In this document: one piece after another, positions 29,780 through 38,195 of the stretch
Layout: the number at the start of each line of letters is the position of its first letter
How positions within the stretch are numbered: position 1 is the stretch's first letter
Assembly (NCBI GenBank): GCA_965214415.1
Contig: CBDCBQ010000003.1
Span: 992,001 to 1,056,000, forward strand
Reading direction: 5' to 3'
Source of the DNA: RH-AL1 sp965214415
GTDB lineage: Bacteria; Pseudomonadota; Alphaproteobacteria; Rhizobiales; Beijerinckiaceae
DNA: 64,000 bases
Notes under the pieces: model-generated
What the model saw: only the letters and a program-made list of their open reading frames with translations
Databases searched by the model: none
What the model was told of the DNA's origin: nothing
Made by a program: the position numbers and the translations under genes

Positions 29780-30142
29780 TTACCAAAAATCGAAATCCGC
29801 CATTGCTTCTGACCTCGTGCTGTAAAGGCTGAAAAACTTCGATATGGCACGCAGCAGGGAGTTGACGGCATCCAGCTCATAGACACAAAATTTCTGTGGC
29901 TCTTCTGCGTGCTTGAGCCAATTCCTAAACGCATTTAGCTTATCCATAAATTCCTTACCGTACTGTGATCGCAGAACGCCCGTCACGAGAGGCTTGTCCG
30001 GAGTGGGTAGTTGTGATTCGGCGGCGAGCGCCAATGTAATTGCACAAGCCCATTGTTCACGTTGGCACATTTCGACCGCCATGTCGATTTGTTGCCTTGC
30101 GGCATCCTGCCGATCCAACTCATACGAGCCGGAAGATTTCAA
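29780..30142 (-). CDS. Hypothetical protein, possibly HEPN-like
   Basis: Protein of 120 aa in a locally AT-richer stretch, which suggests acquisition by transfer. It is predicted all-helical, beginning MKSSGSYELDRQDAARQQID, with LALAAESQLP and a FRNWLKHAEEP segment. The (R/N)xxxKH-like helix and overall layout recall HEPN-type helical proteins that sit beside nucleotidyltransferases or act as RNases, but the canonical RX4-6H motif is not convincing and no partner gene is adjacent. It stands alone between the spermidine-synthase-like gene and cobO. Function not recognised. Confidence 0.55.
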   Translation of the reverse strand: MKSSGSYELDRQDAARQQIDMAVEMCQREQWACAITLALAAESQLPTPDKPLVTGVLRSQYGKEFMDKLNAFRNWLKHAEEPQKFCVYELDAVNSLLRAISKFFSLYSTRSEAMADFDFW

Positions 30143-30355
30143 GTGGATCCGACATCATCGTTGCTCCACACTACAGTCCCTTTGATCGAAACCTGCGGAC
30201 CTACGCCAAATCAAGTATTGTACACAATGACGCATGACGCATCCTGACGCAAAAACCGCATTGTAGGTGCGCCGCTTTCGCCCGGCCACGGGGCGCGTCA
30301 GGGCCTGACAGCGGCGGGCGCGTGCCCTAGATACACGCCCGCACCGGACCCGCCC

Positions 30356-30961
30356 ATGACCCAGGACCCAGACCGCCACCGCGAGAAGATGGCCGCGCGC
30401 AAGGCCGTGCAGGACGCGGAGGTGGCCTCCAAGACGATCGTCGCGAAGGGCCTGCTGATCGTCCATTCCGGGCCGGGCAAGGGCAAGACGTCGGCGGCGA
30501 TGGGGCTGGTGCTGCGCGCGCTCGGTTACGGTTGGCGGGTCGGCATCGTCCAGTTCATCAAGGGCGCGTGGGAGACCGGCGAGCGGCGCGCGCTCGGGCG
30601 GTTCGACGATCTCGTGTCGTGGCACACGATGGGCGAGGGCTTCACCTGGGAGACGCAGGACCGCGGCCGCGACGTCGCCGCCGCCGAGCGCGCCTGGGCC
30701 AAGGCCTGCGAGCTGATCGACGATGCGAGCATCCGACTGGTCGTGCTCGACGAGCTCAACATCGCGCTGCGCTACGAGTACCTGCCGCTCGACGCGGTGG
30801 TGTCGCGACTGGCGGCGCGGCGACCCGACCTGCACGTCGTCGTCACCGGGCGCAACGCCAAGCCGGCCCTCATCGAGGCGGCCGACCTCGTCACCGACAT
30901 GACGCTTGTGAAGCACCATTTCGCCGCCGGCGTGAAGGCGCAGCAGGGCATCGAGTTCTAG
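30356..30961 (+). CDS. cobO: Corrinoid adenosyltransferase
   Basis: ATP:cob(I)alamin adenosyltransferase of the CobA/CobO/BtuR family, 201 aa, attaching the upper adenosyl ligand to corrinoids. The P-loop is GPGKGKTS (39-46). Further family segments are VGIVQFIKGAWETGER, MGEGFTWETQDR, VVLDELNIALRYEYL and the end VKHHFAAGVKAQQGIEF. It is separated from the main cob cluster by about 2.5 kb containing an SDR, a spermidine-synthase-like gene and a low-GC gene. It probably has its own promoter. Confidence 0.95.
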   Translation: MTQDPDRHREKMAARKAVQDAEVASKTIVAKGLLIVHSGPGKGKTSAAMGLVLRALGYGWRVGIVQFIKGAWETGERRALGRFDDLVSWHTMGEGFTWETQDRGRDVAAAERAWAKACELIDDASIRLVVLDELNIALRYEYLPLDAVVSRLAARRPDLHVVVTGRNAKPALIEAADLVTDMTLVKHHFAAGVKAQQGIEF

Positions 30962-31057
30962 CGGGCCCCGGTCGCCGCCGGCTCGATTTACGGTCGGCTA
31001 AGCCTGTCCGCGATCTCGCGTTGACTGCCGAAACGAGAGCTTCGGTACGCGTTCGCC

Positions 31058-31249
31058 ATGGACATCCTCTCCGACACCGGCAGCCGCTGGTTCTGCGCCG
31101 CGGCTCATACGATCGGCACGCCCTCGTTCGAGATGGAGACGTGCGGCACCAGCGGCGTTCGCTTCGCCGTCGGTGTCGCGACGGCCTTGGCCGCGGCGCT
31201 CATCGGCCTCATCGTGGCGTGGCAGCTCGCCGAGAGGCGAGCGCGCTAG
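31058..31249 (+). CDS. Possible small membrane protein
   Basis: Open frame for 63 aa with a C-terminal hydrophobic helix (FAVGVATALAAALIGLIVAW) followed by a basic end, fitting a small single-pass membrane protein. The N-terminal half has two Cys and no recognisable motif. No strong ribosome-binding site precedes the ATG. It is convergent with the SDR gene at 31254. Support is the membrane segment and lack of any competing gene only. Confidence 0.35.
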   Translation: MDILSDTGSRWFCAAAHTIGTPSFEMETCGTSGVRFAVGVATALAAALIGLIVAWQLAERRAR

Positions 31250-31253
31250 CCGA

Positions 31254-32192
31254 TCAAGCCGCCGCCGCCGTGTCGAGCGCGCCGTAGCTCACGCCGGTCA
31301 GCCGCTCCGATTCGGCCCACAGCCGCGCCGCCACGCCCACATCGCGCGCCTGCGCGGAAAACTTGGCCGGCGCCGGGCCACCACGGATCTCGAATAGGCC
31401 GTCGGGCCCCCAATATTGGCCGCTGGTCACGTCCGGCATCGTGGCGGCGTAAAGGAGCGGTGCGGCGCCGGCCGCGGCATCCTGGCCGAACAGGCCGACG
31501 ATGACATTGGCGACCCGCGTCTGGATCGTGCCCATGTTGGCCGCCGCGAGGAACCCGGTCGTCGACACGCCGGGGTGCGAAGCGACGCTGACGAGCGCGG
31601 TGCCGGCCCGGCGCGCGCGGCGGTCCAGCTCCAGCGCGAACAGGATGTTGGCGAGCTTCGACTGGTTGTAGGCCTTGCCGCCCGCATAGCGGGCCGCGCC
31701 CTGCAGATCGTCGAAGTCGATCCGCCCGCCGCGATGGGCGATCGAGGCGACCGCGACAACGCGCGCCGCCGTGGCACGAAGCAGGGCTGGCAGCAGCAGC
31801 CCCGTCAGGGCGAACGGTCCGAGGTGGTTGGTCGCGAGCTGCCGCTCGTAGCCGTCCGTGGTGACGGCGCGGGCCGGCTGCATGCCGAGACCCGCGTTGT
31901 TGATGAGGATGTCGATCGCCGGTCGCTCCCCCTCGCGCGCGGCGAAGGCGCGGATCGAGGCGAGGTCCGCCATGTCGACGCGCGAGACGACCACGTCGGC
32001 GCCGGGCGCGCGCGCCAGGATGCGCCGGCGCGTGGCGTCGCCCTTGGCCGCGTCGCGCACCGCCAGGATCACCGTCGCCCCGCGAACGGCGAGCGCGACG
32101 GCCGCCTCGGTGCCGAGCCCGCTCGAGGCACCGGTGACGATCGCCACGCGACCTTTCTGGTCGGGGATGTCGGAAACGCTCCAGCCTGCCAT
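31254..32192 (-). CDS. Short-chain dehydrogenase/reductase, retinol-dehydrogenase-like
   Basis: SDR of 312 aa. Cofactor motif TGASSGLGTEAAVALA is near residue 20, followed by NNAGLG, a Ser in VASIAHRGG and the catalytic YNQSKLAN. The YNQSKLAN motif and C-terminal SGQYWGPDGLFEIRG are typical of the oxidoreductase group annotated as retinol or light-dependent protochlorophyllide reductase-like. Start ATG at 32192 is chosen because the upstream extension is atypical. It is divergent from the RNA methyltransferase gene by 64 bp. Substrate unknown. Confidence 0.88.
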   Translation of the reverse strand: MAGWSVSDIPDQKGRVAIVTGASSGLGTEAAVALAVRGATVILAVRDAAKGDATRRRILARAPGADVVVSRVDMADLASIRAFAAREGERPAIDILINNAGLGMQPARAVTTDGYERQLATNHLGPFALTGLLLPALLRATAARVVAVASIAHRGGRIDFDDLQGAARYAGGKAYNQSKLANILFALELDRRARRAGTALVSVASHPGVSTTGFLAAANMGTIQTRVANVIVGLFGQDAAAGAAPLLYAATMPDVTSGQYWGPDGLFEIRGGPAPAKFSAQARDVGVAARLWAESERLTGVSYGALDTAAAA

Positions 32193-32256
32193 CTTTGTCC
32201 CTCGCGCGCGCCGTATCGAGCAGCGACGCCGGGTTTGCCGAGCCGCCGGAGACAAG

Positions 32257-33555
32257 ATGGGGACGCGCCTAGAGGAACCGCAACCGCCGACGATGCGGCC
32301 GGCGCGCCTGACGATCGACAGGTTGGGGTCGCGCGGCGAGGGGATCGCGGCGCACGAAGGACGGCGTGTCTACGTGCCGTATGCCCTGCCGGGCGAGATG
32401 GTGACGGCCGACCTCGGCGGCGGAGAACGCGCGACCCTGATCGGCCTCGTCACTCAAAGCCCCGACCGAATCGAGGCGATCTGCCCCTATTTCACGACCT
32501 GCGGCGGCTGTGCCGTGCAGACCCTGGCGACACCGGCCTACGCCGCCTGGAAGCGCGGTCTCGTCGTCGATGCATTGTCGCGCGCCGGGGTCGCGGCGGA
32601 GGTCGCGCCCTTGGTCGACGCCCACGGCGCCGGGCGCCGCCGCGCCGCGTTTCACTCCCGCACCGAGCCGTCGGGCGTGACGCATGTCGGCTTCATGCGG
32701 GCGCGCGCCCACGAGATCGTCGACATCGAGGTCTGCCCGGTGCTCGATCCGCGCCTTGAGGGCGCGCTGGCCGCCGCGCGAGCCGTGGCGCTGGCGTTGC
32801 CGGGCAAGCCGCTCGACCTCGTCGCGACCGCGACGGAGGCTGGTCTCGACATGGACCTGCGCGGCCATGGCGCCCTCGACGAGGCGGCGCGCACGCGGCT
32901 CGTGGCCGTGGCGCTCGCGCACGACCTGGCGCGGCTCTCGAATCACGGAGTCATCGTGCTCGAATCACGGCGGCCGACGGTCGCGTTCGGCGCCGCCCGT
33001 GTCGAGCTGCCGCCGGGTGCGTTCCTTCAGGCGACGGAAGCCGGCGAGGGGACGCTCGCGGCGCTCGTCGTCGCGGCCTTGGGCGACGCACGGCGGGTGG
33101 CCGATCTGTTTGCCGGGCTCGGCACGTTCGCGCTGCGGCTCGCGGCGCACGCAGAGGTGACCGCCTACGACACGGAAGGCTTGGGCCTCGCGGCGCTCGC
33201 GCGTGCGGCGAAGGCGACGCCCGGCCTGCGACCCGTGACCGCCGAGACGCGTGATCTCTTCCGCCGGCCGCTCGACCGCGTGGCGCTCGAGGCGTTCGAC
33301 GCGCTGATCCTGGATCCGCCGCGCGCCGGCGCCGAGGCACAGATGCGCGCGATCGCCGGGTCGCCCCTGCGACGGGTCGTCTCGATTGCCTGCGATGTCG
33401 AGAGCTTCGCGCGCGACGCGGCGATCCTGATCGCTGGCGGGTTCGAGATCGGCACCGTCATGCCGATCGACCAGTTTCGCTATTCGCCGCATCTCGAGAT
33501 CGTCGCGGTCTTTCATCGCCGGCCAGCGCGTAAGGTGCGAAGACTTCTCGGATGA
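32257..33555 (+). CDS. Class I SAM-dependent 23S rRNA/tRNA (uracil-5-)-methyltransferase family protein
   Basis: TrmA/RlmC/RlmD-type enzyme of 432 aa. A TRAM-like N-terminal region (RLTIDRLGSRGEGIA) is followed by a [4Fe-4S] cluster site with C76, C82 and C85 (CPYFTTCGGC) and a fourth Cys in EVCPVL. The SAM-binding domain has DLFAGLGTFALRLA and LILDPPRAGAE, and the catalytic Cys is in SIACDVESFARD. The ATG at 32257 follows GGAGA. Target base (for example U1939 of 23S rRNA) is not determined by sequence here. Confidence 0.88.
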   Translation: MGTRLEEPQPPTMRPARLTIDRLGSRGEGIAAHEGRRVYVPYALPGEMVTADLGGGERATLIGLVTQSPDRIEAICPYFTTCGGCAVQTLATPAYAAWKRGLVVDALSRAGVAAEVAPLVDAHGAGRRRAAFHSRTEPSGVTHVGFMRARAHEIVDIEVCPVLDPRLEGALAAARAVALALPGKPLDLVATATEAGLDMDLRGHGALDEAARTRLVAVALAHDLARLSNHGVIVLESRRPTVAFGAARVELPPGAFLQATEAGEGTLAALVVAALGDARRVADLFAGLGTFALRLAAHAEVTAYDTEGLGLAALARAAKATPGLRPVTAETRDLFRRPLDRVALEAFDALILDPPRAGAEAQMRAIAGSPLRRVVSIACDVESFARDAAILIAGGFEIGTVMPIDQFRYSPHLEIVAVFHRRPARKVRRLLG

Positions 33556-33714
33556 GATCGCCAACGATAACCCAACGTTGCATTTCTGACGCAATGCCCG
33601 GACGATTTCCTCGGGAGCCCGTCGACCGCGCGATTTTTGTGTCTGAACGATGGCATTCCGCCTAAGAATCTGGCGGAGATTGCCGTCTCGAACGCACCAT
33701 CAGGGGTACCCATT

Positions 33715-34068
33715 ATGATCCGCAAGCTCGTGACCGTCGTCGCCATCGCGGCCTCGTCGATGACCTACGCCATGTCCGCCCACGCCATGGACTTCCCGGC
33801 CACCCCGATGAACTCGGGCGCGCCCGCCAATCTGCCGGGCGAAGAGCGCATCCCGGGCATGAAAGAGACGATGATGATCGTCAACGGCGTGACCCAGCCC
33901 GTGCTGCAGCCTCTCCTCGCGCCGGGCGGCATGGCGTCGCCGCCGGCCACCGAGACGGCCGCGATGGAGCCGATGATGATGAAGCATCACCGTCACCATC
34001 ACATGATGATGAAAAAGAAGATGATGATGAAGAAGAAGTCGATGATGAAGATGAAAAAGGATATGTAA
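33715..34068 (+). CDS. Secreted protein with Met/His/Lys-rich C-terminal tail
   Basis: Protein of 117 aa with a clear signal peptide ending ...MSAHA. A central part rich in Pro, Gly and Met contains FPATPMNSGAPANLPGEERI and an ETMMIVNGVTQPV segment. The last 34 residues have about 14 Met, 10 Lys and 5 His, in blocks such as MMMKHHRHHHMMMKKK. Such a tail would be expected to bind soft metals such as Cu(I), but the function is not established. No known domain. The unit is monocistronic, with a strong terminator 21 bp downstream. Confidence 0.75.
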   Translation: MIRKLVTVVAIAASSMTYAMSAHAMDFPATPMNSGAPANLPGEERIPGMKETMMIVNGVTQPVLQPLLAPGGMASPPATETAAMEPMMMKHHRHHHMMMKKKMMMKKKSMMKMKKDM

Positions 34069-34089
34069 GTCGGATCATCTCGACGAAAG

Positions 34090-34116
34090 GGGCCGCTAGA
34101 CGCGGCCCTTTTTTTT
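34090..34116 (+). terminator. Rho-independent terminator
   Basis: A perfect 7-bp GC stem (GGGCCGC / GCGGCCC) closes a TAGAC loop and is followed by eight T residues. It ends the transcript of the Met-rich secreted protein gene. Confidence 0.93.
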
Positions 34117-34138
34117 GGGCGGCAAGGTCAGCAGGAGA

Positions 34139-35209
34139 TCAAGCGGCTTTGTTGCGACCGCGCGTCCAGATGGCGACGGTGTCGGTCAAGGCATCGAGCG
34201 ACATCGGCTTCGTCAAGGCGGCGTTCATGCCGGCCTCAAGGCAATTGTTCAGCTGATCGCGAAACGTGTTGGCCGTGAGCGCGACGATCGGCACCGTGCA
34301 GGCCGGTGCCGGCATCGCGCGGATCGCCCGTGTCGCGGCGATGCCGTCCATCTCGGGCATGATCATGTCCATGAGGATGAGATCGTAGCGCTTCGCCTCG
34401 ACCGCGCGTACCGCCGCCGCGCCGTCGGCCACGCAATCGACGCTGTGACCGTCGATCGCCAGCATGTCGGCGATGAGCTTGCGGTTCAAGTCGAGATCGT
34501 CCGCGAGCAGGATACGGGCGCCACCCGTCCCGTCCGCGGACCACGCACCGTTCGCCGCGGGCTCGAGGAGCGTGGGCGTCTTCGGGTCGGATCGAGGCGG
34601 AGTGGCCTCGGCCAATCTCGCCAATTCGTCATGCAGACGAAGCAGGGCTTCATGATGGCCCGACGCGCCGCCATCCGCGCGACGGTCGAACACCAGACGC
34701 GCGACATCGTGCGCCGCGCTCCGCAGCCGCGAGCGGGTGACCCGAAGCTCGGTCTCGGCCGCCGCGCGAAGCGCCGCCTCGAGACCGAGCGCAACCTCGC
34801 GGCGCAAGCCGACGGCGATCTCGGTCAGCATCTCGAGATCGTCGTCGTCCCAGCTGTGCGCCACCACGTCCGTCGCGCACAGCACGCCGACGACCACGTC
34901 GCTGGCGAGCCGTACCGGCACGCCGACGAAGGCGTGTATCGCGTCGTGGCCGGCGCCGACATCGGCCCGCAGGGCAGGGCGTCCGCTCGCGACGATCTCA
35001 CCGCACAGCGCGAGCAACGGCACGAATCGGGCGTCGTTCGCCTCGCCGCCCGACGCCGAGATCGCGACGGGCGAATTCGATGCAAACGAGATCAGCATAG
35101 TCGCCGACGCCGAGAGTGCACGCCGCGCCAGGCGCGTCGCATTCCGCAGCCCGACCTCGGACGATTGACTCCAGCAATCGGACTCGCCGTCCATGAGAAT
35201 CGCCGTCAC
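34139..35209 (-). CDS. GAF-like plus response-regulator receiver protein
   Basis: Protein of 356 aa with an N-terminal GAF-like sensory domain (about residues 20-145), a helical linker, and a C-terminal receiver domain (about 232-348). The receiver has the acidic pair D237-D238, phosphoacceptor D281 in LILMDMIMPEMDG, T311 and K334 in LTKPMS. No histidine-kinase ATPase domain or DNA-binding output domain is present. The linker keeps a degenerate AAHDVARL helix where a hybrid kinase would have its dimerisation helices. The start is GTG at 35209. No partner kinase is adjacent. Confidence 0.8.
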   Translation of the reverse strand: MTAILMDGESDCWSQSSEVGLRNATRLARRALSASATMLISFASNSPVAISASGGEANDARFVPLLALCGEIVASGRPALRADVGAGHDAIHAFVGVPVRLASDVVVGVLCATDVVAHSWDDDDLEMLTEIAVGLRREVALGLEAALRAAAETELRVTRSRLRSAAHDVARLVFDRRADGGASGHHEALLRLHDELARLAEATPPRSDPKTPTLLEPAANGAWSADGTGGARILLADDLDLNRKLIADMLAIDGHSVDCVADGAAAVRAVEAKRYDLILMDMIMPEMDGIAATRAIRAMPAPACTVPIVALTANTFRDQLNNCLEAGMNAALTKPMSLDALTDTVAIWTRGRNKAA

Positions 35210-35277
35210 TGCTGCGACCTTGTCCGAGACCGCCGTGCGATGATGTGTTCACCGAATCGGCGTCGACCGAATCAACA

Positions 35278-35289
35278 AGACTTAAGTCT
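35278..35289. promoter_or_regulatory. 12-bp perfect palindrome upstream of the GAF-receiver gene
   Basis: AGACTTAAGTCT is a perfect palindrome in the otherwise gene-free 278 bp between the GAF-receiver gene (start 35209) and the end of the HpnP-like gene. It is followed by a second AGTCT-like copy (TAGTCTCGC). It may be an operator; no regulator is known. Nothing else recognisable was seen in this gap. Confidence 0.35.
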
Positions 35290-35487
35290 ATAGTCTCGCA
35301 AGGGTGACAGGCTAAGTTTTTCGCGACATCCCTCTATGAGACACGAGCCGTGGCAATACGATCTCCGCGCGCCAGAAGCCGCGATGGCTACTCCACGGCA
35401 CCTTTCGGCAGACGATCGGGCGCCCTTTACTGTCACGCTGGGCGGACCATCGCCCGACAGCTACATCGCTCTCGCGACGTTCGTTGC

Positions 35488-37086
35488 CTACTCGGCCGCG
35501 GTCAGTTCGGGAGCCTGCAGCGGGCGCAGCTTCGCGGAATAATGCGAGGCATTGCCGCGGCCGGAGCAGGCATCCCGCGCGAACATGATGAGATGGTGCG
35601 CGGGCAGACAATAATTCAGGAGCGCCTCAACCTTGCCACGCAGCAGCAAGGGCAACGCGAACTTCCAGAAGACGAGCCGATAGTCGCCCTTCACGCCGAC
35701 ATGCCACAGCACATTGGCCAGGATCGTCAGGCCCTTCTTGACCATCGGCTTGCTGGTGCGCTGCGGGCTGAGCGGCTTCGCGACGCGGTTCGGCCAGGTG
35801 GCCTTCAGCTGGTGCCGGTAGCGGTCGAACAGCGCGGCCGGCTGATAGGCGCGCTCCATGCACGTCCGCCACATGGCGAGCACCTCGTCGTAGGGCATCA
35901 GGAACGTGACGTTCGATTCGCGGTCGTCGCGCTCGTCGAGCCGCCCGGCTTTGGCGAGTCGGTCCCAGAGCGGCGTCTGCGGCAGCGCCTGCAGAAGGTT
36001 GATCGTCAGCATCGGGATCTCCGACGTCTCGATGAAGCTCAGGATCTTCTCGGCCGACTCACGCGTGTCGGAATCGAGCCCGAGGATGATGCCGGAGACG
36101 ACCTGCATGCCGTGGTCGTTGATGATTTGCACGGCATCGAGAATCGGCATGACCATGTTGTGGCCCTTGTCGATCTGGATCAGCGCGTCGGGCTCGGGTG
36201 TCTCGATGCCGCAGAAGATCGCGTCGAAAGCCGCCTCGCGCATCATCGCCAGGACGTCGGGCGAGCGGGCGATGTTCAGCGTCGCCTCGCAGGCGAGGTT
36301 GAGGGCGTAACCGTTCTTCTTCTGCCAGGCGATCAGGTGCGGCAGCAGCTCCTTGATGGCCTTCCTGTTGCCGATGATGTTGTCGTCGACGAAATAGACC
36401 GAGCCGTTGACGCCGAGCTCGAGCAGCTTGTCGAGCTCGGCGCAGATCCGTTCCGGTGTCTTCAGGCGCGGTATCCGGCCGTAGAGGCCGGGGATGTCGC
36501 AGAACTCGCATTTGTAGGGGCAGCCGGACGAGAATTGAATCGTGCCCAGCATGTAGCGATCGATCTCGGCCAGCTCGTAGGCCGGCATCGGGAAGTCTGA
36601 CAGCTCGCGGCGGACCTTCGTCTTCAGCACGACCTGCGAGGCGGGGCGCACGACGCTGTCGCCGAGGCAGGCTATCAACGCGTCGGTGGCATCGCCGAGC
36701 TCGCCGACGTGCAGGTAATCGAAGCTCGGATAGGTCTCCGGGCAGGACGAGACCGACGGGCCGCCAAGGCAGGCGACCTTGTCGGCGTCGTGCGCGCGCC
36801 GGCAGATGCTCTCGATCTGCCGCCGCTGGATATGCATGCCGGAGACGAACACGGCGTCGGCCCACTCGAAATCCGCCGCCGTCGCGGGTGCCATGTTCTC
36901 GTCGATGAAGCGCACCTGCCAATCAGATGGCAGGTAAGCCGCGATCGTCAGCAGCCCCTGCGGCGGCATGAACGCCTTGGTCTTGTCGGTCAGATGGTAG
37001 GCGTGCTCGAAGGTGCCGAACGACGGCTCGTACCGCGGCGAGACGCAGATGATGCGGCGAGGACTCGGCATGGTCGCGTTGGTCAT
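35488..37086 (-). CDS. hpnP: B12-binding-domain radical SAM protein, HpnP-like (hopanoid C-2 methylase)
   Basis: Protein of 532 aa with an N-terminal cobalamin-binding-like domain (ICVSPRYEPSFGTFEHAY to HVGELGDATD) and a radical SAM domain whose cluster cysteines are C189, C193 and C196 in SGCPYKCEFC. The sequence GLYGRIPRLKTPERI and the C-terminal NVLWHVGVKGDYR to AHHLIMFARDACSG region fit HpnP, which makes 2-methylhopanoids in the membrane. Close paralogues with other substrates exist, so the symbol is probable only. ATG at 37086 chosen; a GTG at 37110 is an alternative. Confidence 0.7.
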   Translation of the reverse strand: MTNATMPSPRRIICVSPRYEPSFGTFEHAYHLTDKTKAFMPPQGLLTIAAYLPSDWQVRFIDENMAPATAADFEWADAVFVSGMHIQRRQIESICRRAHDADKVACLGGPSVSSCPETYPSFDYLHVGELGDATDALIACLGDSVVRPASQVVLKTKVRRELSDFPMPAYELAEIDRYMLGTIQFSSGCPYKCEFCDIPGLYGRIPRLKTPERICAELDKLLELGVNGSVYFVDDNIIGNRKAIKELLPHLIAWQKKNGYALNLACEATLNIARSPDVLAMMREAAFDAIFCGIETPEPDALIQIDKGHNMVMPILDAVQIINDHGMQVVSGIILGLDSDTRESAEKILSFIETSEIPMLTINLLQALPQTPLWDRLAKAGRLDERDDRESNVTFLMPYDEVLAMWRTCMERAYQPAALFDRYRHQLKATWPNRVAKPLSPQRTSKPMVKKGLTILANVLWHVGVKGDYRLVFWKFALPLLLRGKVEALLNYCLPAHHLIMFARDACSGRGNASHYSAKLRPLQAPELTAAE

Positions 37087-37276
37087 GGCGTGTGCCGGTC
37101 CTACGATCACTGATTGGCGACATTTGGTTTGCGCTACAGCATAGCTTGCGACCTTGCGTCAGGCCAGCGCCCACGATCACGGGTGCGCAAGCGCGGCGCG
37201 AACGACGCGCGCCGACGTGGCTTGCGATAATGACGATAAAAAGGTTGGACGATGCATTGCCCGCGGGAGATTACAC

Positions 37277-38185
37277 GTGACCCAGGGTAGGCGGCGACGA
37301 GCATTGCTGCTGGTCAATCGGTCGAGCAGGCGCGGCGCGCTTGGGCTGGGCGCCGTAGAGACGCAATTGCGATCGGGCGGCGTCGACCTCAAGACTCCGG
37401 ACGGCGATGTCGACGAGCTGTCGGCGACGATCATTGCCCACCGCGATGAGGTCGATTGCGTGATTCTCGGCGGTGGCGACGGCACGATCAACGGCGCCGG
37501 TCGCGCGCTCATCGAGACCCGTCTGCCGCTCGGTGTGCTGCCGCTCGGCACGGCCAACGACTTCGCGCGATCGATCGGCGTCCCGGTCGATTTGGAGGCC
37601 GCCGCACGCGTCATTGTCGAGGGCCGCACCCATCTGGTCGACGTCGGCGAGGTCAACGGCCATCCGTTCTTCAACGTCGCCAGCGTCGGGCTCGCCGCCG
37701 ATCTCGCCAAGCGGCTGACGCGCGAGGGCAAGCGCCGCTTCGGGCGGCTCAGCTACGCGATGAGCGCGGCGCGCCTGATGCTGCGGGCGTCGCCGTTCCA
37801 TGCGACGATCCTGGTCGGCGAGGAGAAGGTGATGGTCCGCACGATGCAGATCGCCGTCGGCAACGGGCGCTATTACGGCGGTGGCAACGTGATCGTCACC
37901 GACGCGCGAATCGATGACGGCCGGCTCGATTTGTACTCGCTCGAGTTCTCGGGCGTGTGGCGGATGGCCCTGATGATCCCGCATTTCAAAAGCGGCGCGC
38001 ACGGCGTTGTCCCCGACGTCCGGACCGCGAGCGGCGTCGCCTTCGAGGTGATCACGCGCCGACCGCGACCGGTCAACGCCGACGGCGAACTCGTGACGTC
38101 GACGCCGGCGGTCTTCACCCAACGGCCGCTGGCGGTCACGGTCTACGTGCCCGAGAGCTGTCCGCTCGTCACGGTGCCGATATGA
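37277..38185 (+). CDS. Diacylglycerol/lipid kinase family protein (YegS-like)
   Basis: ATP-dependent lipid kinase of 302 aa of the DAGK catalytic family. The nucleotide-binding loop is GGGDGT (65-70), and GTANDFAR (91-98) is the conserved adjacent motif. The C-terminal beta domain includes GNGRYYGGG and NADGEL. The GTG at 37277 has GGGAGA six bases upstream. It would phosphorylate diacylglycerol, ceramide or another membrane lipid; the substrate cannot be read. It is divergent from the HpnP-like gene and followed by the aldose epimerase gene after ten bases. Confidence 0.88.
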   Translation: MTQGRRRRALLLVNRSSRRGALGLGAVETQLRSGGVDLKTPDGDVDELSATIIAHRDEVDCVILGGGDGTINGAGRALIETRLPLGVLPLGTANDFARSIGVPVDLEAAARVIVEGRTHLVDVGEVNGHPFFNVASVGLAADLAKRLTREGKRRFGRLSYAMSAARLMLRASPFHATILVGEEKVMVRTMQIAVGNGRYYGGGNVIVTDARIDDGRLDLYSLEFSGVWRMALMIPHFKSGAHGVVPDVRTASGVAFEVITRRPRPVNADGELVTSTPAVFTQRPLAVTVYVPESCPLVTVPI

Positions 38186-38195
38186 CACGTTCAGC

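Noticed and set aside
35336..35542. Small plus-strand open frame of 68 codons in the gap before the HpnP-like gene
   Set aside because: It overlaps the 3' end of the HpnP-like gene, has no ribosome-binding site and no hydrophobic or conserved segment.
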